Assembly: GCA_041746135.1 (NCBI GenBank)
Contig: JBGTHQ010000025.1
Span: 62,001 to 126,000, forward strand
Direction: 5' to 3'
Length of the DNA stretch: 64,000 bases
Source: Alg239-R122 sp041746135
GTDB lineage: Bacteria; Pseudomonadota; Alphaproteobacteria; Sphingomonadales; Sphingomonadaceae
Part shown: positions 9,266 to 18,283 of the stretch, one piece after another
How positions within the stretch are numbered: position 1 is the first letter of the stretch
How the letters are laid out: every line of letters begins with the position of its first letter
Made by a program: the position numbers and the translations under genes
Notes under the pieces: generated by a model
Database searches by the model: none
Seen by the model: the letters and a program-made list of their open reading frames with translations, nothing else
Told to the model about the DNA's origin: nothing

Positions 9266-10475
9266 ATATGACTATGTCGCCATCGATCCCAAAGGACGCG
9301 AGAAAAAAGGTCGGCTGACCGCCGCCAATGATGGCGCCGGCCGTATCGCTTTGGAACGGCAGAAGCTGTACGTCGTCACGATCAGTCCCGCGACCGCGCA
9401 AGCGCCTAATAAAGCGCTGCTGGAATCGCGCCGGCAGCCGAAAATGTCGGCCAAGGCGCTCACGCTGTTTACCCGCCAGATGTCCTCGCTGATGCGTGTC
9501 AGTCCGCTGGAAGAAAGTCTGCGCACGATCAGCCGCCAGACCGAAAAGGAAAAAATCCGGCAGGTGCTCGGCAACGTCCATGCGGGCGTTGTGGAGGGCC
9601 AGACACTGGCCGAATCGATGCGGCGTGAACCCAAGAGCTTTCCCGCCATATTTCGCGCGATGGTATCTGCCGGCGAAAGCTCGGGGAGCCTGGATATCAT
9701 ATTCGAGCGGCTGGCTGACTTGCTGGAGATACAAGCCGAAATGCGCGGCAAGGTCATTTCCGCGCTTGCCTATCCGGTGGTTCTGTCGCTGGTGGCGATT
9801 TCTGTCGTCACCGCGTTGATGGTCTCGGTGGTGCCGCGCGTCGTCGAACAGTTCGACAATGCCAGCCGCCAGCTCCCGCTTCTTACCCGCATCGTCATCG
9901 GCATCTCTGAATTCTTGGCTGAGTGGTGGTGGGCAATCCTGATCGCAATGGCGCTTATCGGGTTCAGCCTTTGGCGGGCGCTGCAAAATACCGATATCCG
10001 ATACCGCTTTGACGGCATGCTGCTGCGCATTCCCTTTATCGGCAAACTGATCCGCGACGTGCATGCTGCCCGGCTCGCGCGTACACTGGCGACCATGGTG
10101 CAGAGCGGACTGCCACTTCTCGAAGGACTCAAGCTTACCAGCCAGACAGTGCGCAACACCGTGTTGCGCCGCTCGATGGATGACATTGTCGAACGCATTC
10201 GCGGCGGCGGCAGTCTGTCGGGCGCGCTGGGCGCATCGGGGCATTTTCCGCCGTTGCTCGTCTATCTTGCCGCCAGCGGCGAAAGTGCCGGGCAACTCGG
10301 CCCCATGCTTGATCGCGCTGCCGATTATCTGGAACGGGAATTCAGCAACTTTACATCGACGGCTCTGTCATTGCTGGAACCTGCGATAATAGTTGTCATG
10401 GGCGGGTTGGTCGCGCTGATTATTCTCGCTATATTGCTGCCCATATTACAGCTTCAAAATCTCACGGGGATATAA
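9258..10475 (+). CDS. gspF: Type II secretion platform protein GspF
   Basis: GspF is the polytopic inner membrane platform protein contacted by GspE. The 405-aa length is normal. Two tandem T2SSF domains are visible, each with the family's GES/SGES signature (near residues 135 and 340), and there are three hydrophobic segments (about 170-200, 220-240 and 375-400). The ATG at 9258 is preferred over upstream in-frame starts because it restores the standard MAEYDY start and overlaps gspE by eight bases. Confidence 0.95.
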   Translation: MAEYDYVAIDPKGREKKGRLTAANDGAGRIALERQKLYVVTISPATAQAPNKALLESRRQPKMSAKALTLFTRQMSSLMRVSPLEESLRTISRQTEKEKIRQVLGNVHAGVVEGQTLAESMRREPKSFPAIFRAMVSAGESSGSLDIIFERLADLLEIQAEMRGKVISALAYPVVLSLVAISVVTALMVSVVPRVVEQFDNASRQLPLLTRIVIGISEFLAEWWWAILIAMALIGFSLWRALQNTDIRYRFDGMLLRIPFIGKLIRDVHAARLARTLATMVQSGLPLLEGLKLTSQTVRNTVLRRSMDDIVERIRGGGSLSGALGASGHFPPLLVYLAASGESAGQLGPMLDRAADYLEREFSNFTSTALSLLEPAIIVVMGGLVALIILAILLPILQLQNLTGI

Positions 10476-10477
10476 TC

Positions 10478-10960
10478 ATGGTGTCATCAAAATCCGCCAG
10501 ACAACTGGCAAAGCTCCTGCAAATCCGCATATCCCAGCGCCAGAATGAACAGGGCTTCACGCTGGTCGAACTGATGGTCGTGATTTTCATTATCGGGCTG
10601 CTTGCGACTGTGGTTATCATCAATGTCCTGCCCGCACAGGATCAGGCGCTGGTGACCAAGGCCAAAAGCGATATCGCCACCATGGATCAGGCGCTGCAAA
10701 TGTACCGCCTCGACAATCTGAACTACCCCGCGACCGGAGAGGGTTTGCAAGCCTTGCGCACGCCGCCCGCATCGCTGACGCGCCCCGAACGGTATCGCAG
10801 CGGCGGCTATATCCAGCAGCTCCCCAGCGATCCGTGGGGCCGTCCCTATCAGTATAGCAGTCCCGGCCAGAAAGGCGCCTATGACATATATTCGCTTGGC
10901 GCAGACGGTGCACCCGGCGGTGACGGTTTGAACGCAGACATATATAGTGGTGGCATTTGA
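10478..10960 (+). CDS. gspG: Major pseudopilin GspG
   Basis: GspG is the main subunit of the T2SS pseudopilus. A basic leader of 26 residues ends in Gly, followed by the class III signal FTLVELMVV with the conserved Glu at position 5 of the mature protein (residue 31). The C-terminal part has the family's calcium-site region with DPWGRPYQY near residue 110. A GGGGA ribosome site precedes the ATG at 10478. It needs a prepilin peptidase (GspO/PilD), which is not in this window. It is the only pseudopilin gene in the operon. Confidence 0.96.
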   Translation: MVSSKSARQLAKLLQIRISQRQNEQGFTLVELMVVIFIIGLLATVVIINVLPAQDQALVTKAKSDIATMDQALQMYRLDNLNYPATGEGLQALRTPPASLTRPERYRSGGYIQQLPSDPWGRPYQYSSPGQKGAYDIYSLGADGAPGGDGLNADIYSGGI

Positions 10961-11025
10961 TCGCAAAACCGCGATAGTAGCTGCGCAATGTATATTACCC
11001 TCACCTTTCAGGGCAGAACCGCTGC

Positions 11026-12174
11026 GTGAGCGAGCTTGAGGGCCTTATCCTCGCGCTTCCGCAATCGGGCGAGCTTCCGCTTATATGCTGGCGGATAGAA
11101 GACGGCGAAATTGCCGAGCGGGCCGCCTATATTCTACCCGGCGGTGACGAAGTCCGCGGCCTGTTCGCCAATGCTTCCGGACAGCGCGTCATGGCCCTGC
11201 TGCCCTCTGCCGAGACAGCCATTTATTTTACCGGCTGGAAAGATCTGACGCCCGCACAAGCGATCGCCGCCGCCAATACGCAAATCGTGCACAAGGCCAT
11301 GGGCGCGCGCGACGACATTCATGTGGCCAGCGCCTTATCGCTGGACCAATCGGCCGAGCTGGAAACGATCAGTGCCACGGTGAGTGCGCAATATCTGGCG
11401 CACTGGCTGGACGAACTGGCGATCGCCGGGATCGACCCCGATATCGTGACACCCGGCGGGCTGATCCTGCCTGCGACCGAAAATACCATCACCCGTGCGG
11501 TCATCGGCGACGATGCCGCCCTGCGCAGCGCCGATGCGGTGTTCAGCGACGAGGAACCGCTGCGAACCTTGCTTGTGGGCGATGCCGATATTGACGAGCT
11601 TTCCGCCGATCGGCTTGACCGGCAGCTTCTATCGGCATTTGCCGATCCGCCGCTCAATTTGCGGCAGGGCTTGTTTGCCAAGAAACGCCAGCGCGTATGG
11701 CTTACCCGGCAACAGCTCAAACGACTGGCGCAAATGGCCGCTGCTGTCTTGCTGATCCTGTTTGTCACATTCTTGATACAGATCGGCAAGTATAAGCTGG
11801 ACGAACACGCTGTGCGCAACGCGGCGCTGGTGGAGGCCCAACAGAGATTCCCAAGCGCAACCGATATGGCTGCTGCAGAACAGATGGTGGATGAGGAATT
11901 GCTGCGCCGCGGTCTGGGCCAGCGCGTTTTCTCGGTGCCCGCTATCGCATTGTTCAATGCGATCGAACCGATCCCCAGTATATCCGCCCGCAATCTCAGC
12001 TACCAAAGCGACGGGGTGGTATCGGTCACGCTGGCCGCCCCGCGTAAGGAAGATATTGACGCGGCGCTGTTGCAGCTGCAGCGGCAGGGCTATCAGGTCA
12101 GCGTGCCGCCCGCCTTGACCAATGATGCGACCGGATCGGTCGTCGCCGATGGCGTGAAGGTCTGGGTGCCATGA
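11026..12174 (+). CDS. gspL: Type II secretion protein GspL
   Basis: GspL recruits GspE to the membrane and pairs with GspM. The 382-aa protein has a cytoplasmic actin-like region (about 1-235), one membrane segment (about 240-260) and a periplasmic ferredoxin-like domain. The start is GTG at 11026. The 65 bases separating it from gspG hold no ORF, so minor pseudopilin genes usually found here are missing. The stop overlaps the start of gspM by four bases (ATGA). Confidence 0.88.
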   Translation: MSELEGLILALPQSGELPLICWRIEDGEIAERAAYILPGGDEVRGLFANASGQRVMALLPSAETAIYFTGWKDLTPAQAIAAANTQIVHKAMGARDDIHVASALSLDQSAELETISATVSAQYLAHWLDELAIAGIDPDIVTPGGLILPATENTITRAVIGDDAALRSADAVFSDEEPLRTLLVGDADIDELSADRLDRQLLSAFADPPLNLRQGLFAKKRQRVWLTRQQLKRLAQMAAAVLLILFVTFLIQIGKYKLDEHAVRNAALVEAQQRFPSATDMAAAEQMVDEELLRRGLGQRVFSVPAIALFNAIEPIPSISARNLSYQSDGVVSVTLAAPRKEDIDAALLQLQRQGYQVSVPPALTNDATGSVVADGVKVWVP

Positions 12175-12647
12175 TCGCGTCGGTCAGACACTGGTTCAAC
12201 GCCCTGTCGCGGCGCGAGCGCATATTGGTCGGCATTTTTGCCGTGCTGCTGTCGATTACGCTATTGGTATATGGCATCATCCGCCCGCTGATCGATGCGT
12301 ATGGCGACGCGAAAATAGATCATGCCGCCGCGGTTCAAGACAGCGGTCGGCTGTCGGCCAAGCTCGACATGCTGGAAACCGGATCCGCCAGTACGCGCCC
12401 TCGCCCGTCCGATTCGCTCCACCAGTATCTCGCAGCATCGGCCGCAGAAAACGGTTTTACCGTCGACAGCAACAGTGCGCGGGGCAATAATGCCGCCACC
12501 ATCACCATGTCCGCCGCCGGCGCGCCCGCATTTTTCGCATGGGTAAACAGTCTCGAACAACAGGGAATACGGCTCGAAAGCCTTTCAGTGACCCCGTCGG
12601 CAGAGGGCACGATATCGGTCAATGCCAGTTTTGCGAGTGCATCATGA
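12171..12647 (+). CDS. gspM: Type II secretion protein GspM
   Basis: This 158-aa protein has a short cytoplasmic N-terminus with the SRRER pattern, one membrane segment (about 18-38) and a periplasmic ferredoxin-like domain, which matches GspM. It stabilises GspL in the inner membrane platform. ATGA overlaps join it to gspL and to gspN. Confidence 0.88.
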   Translation: MIASVRHWFNALSRRERILVGIFAVLLSITLLVYGIIRPLIDAYGDAKIDHAAAVQDSGRLSAKLDMLETGSASTRPRPSDSLHQYLAASAAENGFTVDSNSARGNNAATITMSAAGAPAFFAWVNSLEQQGIRLESLSVTPSAEGTISVNASFASAS

Positions 12648-13363
12648 AACATATAACTCCCCGGCGTGTCGCCCTTATTGCCGCCTTGTTGTTTATCGCA
12701 TTTTTCGCGCTGATGCCGCTGCGCTTTGCGTTTGGCATGAGCGGGCTGGAAGAACGCGGCGTATCCGCGCGCAGTGTCGAAGGCATTATCTGGTCCGGCA
12801 CGGTGCGCGACATGAAAATCGGCGCGCTGCCGCTGGGCGATGTGGGTGCCCGGCTGAAACTGTTTCCGCTGCTGACGGGCACGAGCGTGATGGTGATCGA
12901 CCGCGAACCTACAGGCTTCAGTCCCGCCCTGCACGCCGTGATCGGCAGCCGCGGAGACTTGCTCACCATCGACGATGCCACCGGCGATATTGCGACACGC
13001 GACTTGTTCGCGCCGGTGCCGGTATCGACCATAACCCTAGAAAACGTGACGGGCGAGTTCGACGCCGGCACGTGCGTCAGTGCGAGCGGTACGATGCGCG
13101 TCACCGTGCAGCAATCGATACTGGGCCAGCAGCTCAGTCGCGGTCTGTCGGGCAAGATCGCCTGCCGCAAGGGGGCATTGTTCATTCCACTCGTGGGACA
13201 GTCGGGTTTCGAGAAACTCGATATTACTATCACTGCGCGGGGCCGTTATGACGCTGTATTCACTCTGGGTGGCCTAACGCCCGAAATTACTGGTCCCCTC
13301 GGCTTGCTGGGTTTTTCCGGCAGCGGCGACAGCGTCCAGTTAAAGTCCAGCGGACAGTTTTGA
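12644..13363 (+). CDS. gspN: Type II secretion protein GspN
   Basis: The 239-aa protein begins with one membrane anchor (about residues 9-29) followed by a periplasmic domain that matches the GspN family, an accessory T2SS component present in only some systems. The ATG at 12644 is chosen because it gives an ATGA overlap with gspM. The longer reading frame upstream has no signal. It is the last gene of the gsp operon. Confidence 0.85.
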   Translation: MKHITPRRVALIAALLFIAFFALMPLRFAFGMSGLEERGVSARSVEGIIWSGTVRDMKIGALPLGDVGARLKLFPLLTGTSVMVIDREPTGFSPALHAVIGSRGDLLTIDDATGDIATRDLFAPVPVSTITLENVTGEFDAGTCVSASGTMRVTVQQSILGQQLSRGLSGKIACRKGALFIPLVGQSGFEKLDITITARGRYDAVFTLGGLTPEITGPLGLLGFSGSGDSVQLKSSGQF

Positions 13364-13385
13364 TGCTCGCCAGCAAGCCCGGTAT

Positions 13386-14924
13386 ATGACGACAGGTTTG
13401 GCCGACACTATTCCCATACTTGTGGGTGTAGGCCAGTGTGTCGACCATTGGCATGGCGGAAATGCTAGTCAGGCACCCTCCCCGCAATCGCTGATGATAA
13501 AGGCCAGCCGTGCCGCTATCGCCGATTGCGGCGGCGATATTGGCAAAGCCATCAATGTCATCGCCGTCACGCGACTGTTCGCCGATTCGGGGGCCGGGGT
13601 GCGCGGCGCGGAGGCATTCGGGAAATGCGACAACCTGCCGCGTTTCGTCGGCCGCGCCATCGGAGCAAAGCCGCAGCGCGCCATCTACTCGGTCGTGGGC
13701 GGGCAAACGCCGCAGGCCCTGATCAATGAATTTGCCGAAGAGATTTTTGCCGGGCGCGCACAGGCCGTGCTGCTGACCGGAAGCGAGGCGATTGCCGCGG
13801 CAAAAACCGCATTGCGCGGCGGCCTGCAACTCAACTGGGCCGATCATGCCGATGGCGAGATGGAAGATCGCGGTTTTGGATCTTGGCTGGTCGACAAATA
13901 CGAACTGGCCAACGGTATCGGCGCGCCCACAATGACCTATCCCGTTTTCGAAAATGCGCTCCGGGCACGGCTGGGCAAATCCGAGGACCAATATGCCGAC
14001 GACATGGCGGCATTATGGCACCGGTTTTCCAAAATCGCCGCGGGCAACCGCTATGCCCAGTTTCCGGTGGAGCGCAGCGAAGCGTTTTTGCGCGCCGCAT
14101 CCGATGCGAACTATCCGATTTCCTCACCCTATTTGAAATGGCACGTGGCGCAGGACGCGGTCAACCAAGGCGCGGCATTGATCCTGACCTCGGTTAGGAA
14201 AGCTAGGGAATTGGGTATTGCGCGGGACAAATGGGTTTTCCTGCACGGTTATGGAGAAGCCAGCGAAAAACTGGTGAGTGAGCGCGCCGATATATCGCGC
14301 GCACTTGCCGCCGAGAAATCTTTGCAACTCGCTCTGCATACCGCCAATAAGACGGCAGCAGGTATCCAGCATTTCGATTTGTATAGCTGCTTTCCGGTCG
14401 CGGTATTTCTAGCGGCGGAAGCGCTCGGGCTAGATTGGCGCACAATCGAGCTGACGCTGACCGGAGGGCTGCCGTTTTTTGGCGGGGCGGGCAATAATTA
14501 TGCGATGCACGCCATCGCCGCCATGGCCGAAAAGCTGCGCAAAAATCCACAAGATTACGGTCTTGTGATCGCCAATGGCGGTTTTCTGTCAAAACAGGCG
14601 GTCGGCATTTACAGCATGCATCCGACACCCGATTGGCAACCGGTATCGAGCACCGCCATACAGGCGGAGATTAGAGACAGCCCTGCAACAGAAAGAATTG
14701 CGCACGATTGCGAAGCGGCAATCGAAAGCTATAGCGTCGTTTACCGAAAAGGCACCCCCGAACGCGCGCTTATCTTTGCGAAAGATGGCGATGGGAAACG
14801 GGTTATTGCGACTGCCGGGCGTGACAGCAATGCCATCCCCGAACTTCAAAAGAGCGACCCGATTGGCCGCCGCGTAACCATCACCACTTCGGACAACACC
14901 AATATCGTCAGTGCGATTTCTTGA
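13386..14924 (+). CDS. Thiolase-fold protein (acetyl-CoA acetyltransferase-like)
   Basis: This 512-aa protein resembles the large acetyl-CoA acetyltransferase-like group, which has a thiolase fold plus a C-terminal OB-like extension (from about residue 420). The segment near residues 100-106 that should carry the nucleophilic Cys reads VVGGQTP, so the classical active-site cysteine is missing. A Gly-rich GGLPFFGGAG motif occurs near 363-372 in place of the usual GHP histidine loop. A normal thiolase reaction is therefore doubtful; acyl-CoA binding or a different condensation is possible. It follows gspN by 22 bases but is probably unrelated in function. Confidence 0.8.
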   Translation: MTTGLADTIPILVGVGQCVDHWHGGNASQAPSPQSLMIKASRAAIADCGGDIGKAINVIAVTRLFADSGAGVRGAEAFGKCDNLPRFVGRAIGAKPQRAIYSVVGGQTPQALINEFAEEIFAGRAQAVLLTGSEAIAAAKTALRGGLQLNWADHADGEMEDRGFGSWLVDKYELANGIGAPTMTYPVFENALRARLGKSEDQYADDMAALWHRFSKIAAGNRYAQFPVERSEAFLRAASDANYPISSPYLKWHVAQDAVNQGAALILTSVRKARELGIARDKWVFLHGYGEASEKLVSERADISRALAAEKSLQLALHTANKTAAGIQHFDLYSCFPVAVFLAAEALGLDWRTIELTLTGGLPFFGGAGNNYAMHAIAAMAEKLRKNPQDYGLVIANGGFLSKQAVGIYSMHPTPDWQPVSSTAIQAEIRDSPATERIAHDCEAAIESYSVVYRKGTPERALIFAKDGDGKRVIATAGRDSNAIPELQKSDPIGRRVTITTSDNTNIVSAIS

Positions 14925-15069
14925 TGCAGGGCACGATGGTCTTGTAAAAACGCTGCATCAAGTACCGACCGCGCCGACCGGCATAAATTCGCTTGGTATC
15001 GAGCGCGGCGTGCGGCAAATGGTTGCGACCTGGCGTTTAGGCTCATATGGCGTGCGCATGCGCGACGCC

Positions 15070-15525
15070 ATGACCATCTATATCGACGCCGATGCCTGTC
15101 CGGTAAAGGACGAGGTGTATAAAGTCGCATGGCGCACCGAAGTGCCGGTCGTGGTGGTCAGCAATGCCTTTATTCGCATCCCGAAACACCCGCTCGTCTC
15201 GCGCGAGATCGTCAGCGACGGGTTCGATGCCGCCGACGATTATATCGCCGAGCGCGCCAATGCGCGCAGCATCGTTATCACCGCCGATATATTGCTGGCC
15301 GAACGCTGCCTGAAATCGGGCAGCGCGGCGATTGCGCCCAATGGCAAGCCATTTACCGAAAATTCGATTGGCAGCGCCGTTGCCACCCGCGCCATCATGG
15401 CCGATCTGCGCGCGAGCGCGGTGGGTGATAATATCGGCGGCCCCGCCCCCTTTACCAAGGCCGACCGTTCGCGCTTCCTGTCCGCGCTCGACCAAGCCGT
15501 CACCCTCTTACAGATAGCCCAATAA
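15070..15525 (+). CDS. YaiI/YqxD family protein (DUF188)
   Basis: The 151-aa protein shows the DUF188 hallmarks: an N-terminal IYIDADACPVK motif, an internal DADDYIAE-like segment and a conserved NGKPFTENSIG loop. The fold is PIN/NYN-like, which suggests nuclease activity, but the role is unproven. The ATG at 15070 is picked because the family starts right before the IYIDADACP motif; the frame is open further upstream without homology. Its stop overlaps the next ATG by one base. Confidence 0.88.
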   Translation: MTIYIDADACPVKDEVYKVAWRTEVPVVVVSNAFIRIPKHPLVSREIVSDGFDAADDYIAERANARSIVITADILLAERCLKSGSAAIAPNGKPFTENSIGSAVATRAIMADLRASAVGDNIGGPAPFTKADRSRFLSALDQAVTLLQIAQ

Positions 15526-17396
15526 TGCTCGCATTCCAGAATATCACCGTGCGCCTAGGCGGCGCGACCATATTGGAAGGCGCCGCCGCGTCGATTCCTC
15601 CGGGCGCGCGTGTCGGCTTTATCGGGCGCAACGGCGCCGGCAAATCGACTCTGATGAAAGCCATTGCCGGCATGCTGGAGCCCGATGATGGTACTGTCGA
15701 AATGCCCAAGGACGCGCGCATGGGCTATATCGCGCAGGAAGCCCCCGCCGGCAAGCTGGGTCCGCTCGATACCGTGCTTGAAGCCGACAGCGAACGCACC
15801 GCTTTGCTGGCCGAAGCAGAAACCGCGCACGAGCCGATGCGCATTGCCGAAATTCACGAACGGCTGAATGTCATCGACGCGCACAGCGCGCCCGCCCGGG
15901 CCGCGCGGATACTCGACGGGCTGGGTTTCGACCACGGCATGCAACAGCAACCGATGGACAGCTTTTCCGGCGGCTGGCGGATGCGGGTAGCGCTCGCGGC
16001 GCTGCTGTTTTCCGCGCCCGACATATTGCTGCTTGACGAGCCGTCCAACCACCTCGACCTCGAAGCCACATTATGGCTCGAAAATTTCCTGAAAAGCTAT
16101 CAGGCAACGATTCTCGTCATCAGCCACGAACGCGACTTGCTCAACAAGGTCGCCGACCATATCCTGCATCTGCAGGGCGGCAAGACCACGCTCTATTCCG
16201 GCGGCTATGATGCGTTCGAGCGGCAACGGGCCGAGCGGCAGGCGCAAATGGCGTCCGCACGCGACCGCCAGATCGCCCAGCGCGACAAGCTGCAATCCTT
16301 TGTGGACCGCTGGCGTACCAAGGCGCACAGCGCGAAACAGGCACAAAGCCGGATCAAGGCACTGGCACGGATGGAGCCGGTCGCCGAAATGGTGGACGAC
16401 CCCACATTGAGTTTCGATTTTCCCGATCCTGACGAATTGCGCCCCCCGCTTATCATGATGGATGGTGCATCGGCGGGCTATGGCGACACCACCATATTAT
16501 CGGGGCTGAATATCCGGCTCGATCCCGATGACCGTATCGCCTTGCTGGGACAGAACGGCAACGGCAAGACGACGCTCGCCCGCCTGCTGGCCGGACAGTT
16601 GGATACGATGGGCGGCAATATCAGCAAGTCGGGCAAGCTCGATATTGGCTATTTCACGCAATATCAGGTCGAGGAACTTGACCGCAACGAAACGCCCTAT
16701 ACGCATATGGCGCAGCTTATGCCCGGCGCGAAACCGTCGGCGGTACGCGGTCAGTTGGGACGGTTCGGGTTTTCGGGCGACAAGGCGATGATCGAGGTCG
16801 GCAAATTGTCCGGCGGCGAAAAGGCGCGGCTCGCGCTGGCGCTCATCACCCGCGATGCACCGCACCTGCTGATCCTCGACGAGCCGACCAACCATCTCGA
16901 CGTCGATGCGCGCGAGGCACTGGTGCAAGCGCTCAATGCCTATTCTGGCGCGGTCATCATGGTCAGCCATGACCGGCACATGCTGGAAATGACCGCCGAC
17001 CGGCTGTTTCTGGTCGCGGACGGGACGGCCAGGGAATATGATGGGACGCTTGACGATTATACCGCGTTCGTGCTGAGCAGCGACAGCGACACCGGTGCGC
17101 GCAAAGCCGATAACGGCCTTAACCGCAAAGACGCCCGCCGCGCCGCCGCCGCCAAGCGGCAAGAGGACAAGAAACTGCGCGACGCGGTCAAGACGGCAGA
17201 AAAGGAAATGGCCCAGCACGGCGCCCAAGTGCGCGCGATCGACGAAGCGATGTTCGATCCTGACAAGGCCGATAAGCAATATGCCGATAAGGCCATGTCC
17301 GAGCTGATGATTCTGCGGGCGCAGGCTGCCGAAGCTCAGGAGCAGGCGGAGGCCCGGTGGATGGCCGCAAGCGAGGCGCTGGAAGCGGCGCAATAG
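15525..17396 (+). CDS. ABC-F ATPase (ribosome-associated, YheS/Uup type)
   Basis: The 623-aa soluble protein has two ATP-binding cassettes and no membrane segments. Cassette 1 has Walker A GRNGAGKST at residues 34-42 and LLDEPSNHLD. Cassette 2 has GQNGNGKTT and LILDEPTNHLD. The linker between them is charged and the C-terminal about 90 residues form a Lys/Glu/Ala-rich coiled coil, as in YheS or Uup. ABC-F proteins act on the ribosome to resolve stalled translation. It is translationally coupled to the DUF188 gene. Confidence 0.93.
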   Translation: MLAFQNITVRLGGATILEGAAASIPPGARVGFIGRNGAGKSTLMKAIAGMLEPDDGTVEMPKDARMGYIAQEAPAGKLGPLDTVLEADSERTALLAEAETAHEPMRIAEIHERLNVIDAHSAPARAARILDGLGFDHGMQQQPMDSFSGGWRMRVALAALLFSAPDILLLDEPSNHLDLEATLWLENFLKSYQATILVISHERDLLNKVADHILHLQGGKTTLYSGGYDAFERQRAERQAQMASARDRQIAQRDKLQSFVDRWRTKAHSAKQAQSRIKALARMEPVAEMVDDPTLSFDFPDPDELRPPLIMMDGASAGYGDTTILSGLNIRLDPDDRIALLGQNGNGKTTLARLLAGQLDTMGGNISKSGKLDIGYFTQYQVEELDRNETPYTHMAQLMPGAKPSAVRGQLGRFGFSGDKAMIEVGKLSGGEKARLALALITRDAPHLLILDEPTNHLDVDAREALVQALNAYSGAVIMVSHDRHMLEMTADRLFLVADGTAREYDGTLDDYTAFVLSSDSDTGARKADNGLNRKDARRAAAAKRQEDKKLRDAVKTAEKEMAQHGAQVRAIDEAMFDPDKADKQYADKAMSELMILRAQAAEAQEQAEARWMAASEALEAAQ

Positions 17397-17417
17397 ATAC
17401 GCCGCACCGGGTATTTG

Positions 17418-18161
17418 CTAGAGACAGCCCCGACCGACGCACCAGCGCTGTTCCCAGCCGGTCTGATCAAACACGGCCTCCCCTGCGGCATTGTGCGCGG
17501 GCGTATAGCGGAACCGCTCTTTGATCAGGCGGCAAGTCGCGTCATCCAGCGCGGGATTGCCGCTGCTTTGTGCCACCTTGCAGTTCGTCACCCGCCCGGT
17601 CGGCAGCACGATATAGAAAGCAGTCACTTGCTCGCGAACGCCGGTGCGGCGCGGCAGGCCTTCGGGATAATCGCGCTGGGTAATTTCGCCGGCGATTTTC
17701 CGGGCGCGCAGGATCGTATTGCCGCCACCCGTACCGTCGCCGCTATTGCCGCTGCCCGTGCCATTGCCTTCGCCGCCTGCCCCGCTGCCCGGACCGATGT
17801 CGTCGGCAGCGCCGCTGTCATTATCGCCGCCATCGCGCGGTTCGGGTGCCGCTATGACCTTTGTCCTAGAGGGAATGACCACGGCAGGTTTTGGCTGCAC
17901 AACCGTGGTAGCGCGCGATTTGATATTGGCGGGCGAAGCGGCCCCTTCGGGTGCAGCGGTCACCGCGATCTTGTCTTCCACCAAGGGCGGTGGCGGCGGG
18001 GTGATGGTGATCGTCACCAGTCCGGCATCTTTCACCAGCTGCGGCGGCGCGGCAACGGTAAAGCCGATCAACAGCAGGGCGATCACACCGATATGCAGGA
18101 AAATGACCGCAGTCACGGATAACGCACGTTCCCGGCCGCTTTTATGCTGCGCATATGCCAT
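17418..18161 (-). CDS. TonB-like protein, orphan
   Basis: The 247-aa protein has an N-terminal membrane anchor (about 15-36), a Pro run, a Gly/Asn/Asp/Ser-rich stretch (about 110-150) and a C-terminal TonB-type domain (about 165-245) with the typical GRVTNCKVAQSSG and LDDATCRLI segments. It would transmit proton-motive force to an outer membrane receptor. No exbB or exbD lies beside it, so it must borrow a motor, perhaps that at 53271-55319. The start at 18161 (MAYAQ) matches the other TonB in this window, which begins MAYAD. It converges on the ABC-F gene with a 21-base gap. Confidence 0.85.
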   Translation of the reverse strand: MAYAQHKSGRERALSVTAVIFLHIGVIALLLIGFTVAAPPQLVKDAGLVTITITPPPPPLVEDKIAVTAAPEGAASPANIKSRATTVVQPKPAVVIPSRTKVIAAPEPRDGGDNDSGAADDIGPGSGAGGEGNGTGSGNSGDGTGGGNTILRARKIAGEITQRDYPEGLPRRTGVREQVTAFYIVLPTGRVTNCKVAQSSGNPALDDATCRLIKERFRYTPAHNAAGEAVFDQTGWEQRWCVGRGCL

Positions 18162-18283
18162 AAACCGCTTTAACAGACGGGTTCTTTGTAAAAGATGAAC
18201 GAACGGACATCGCTGCACCCGTTCACGTATCTAGCCGTCGACCCCTTTGCATTCCCGGCTTTTTTGCATAGATAGGGCTCTCC

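Noticed and set aside
10961..11025. Remnant of minor pseudopilin genes between gspG and gspL
   Set aside because: The 65 bases contain no frame or prepilin-like signal; only a weak 5-bp stem is visible.
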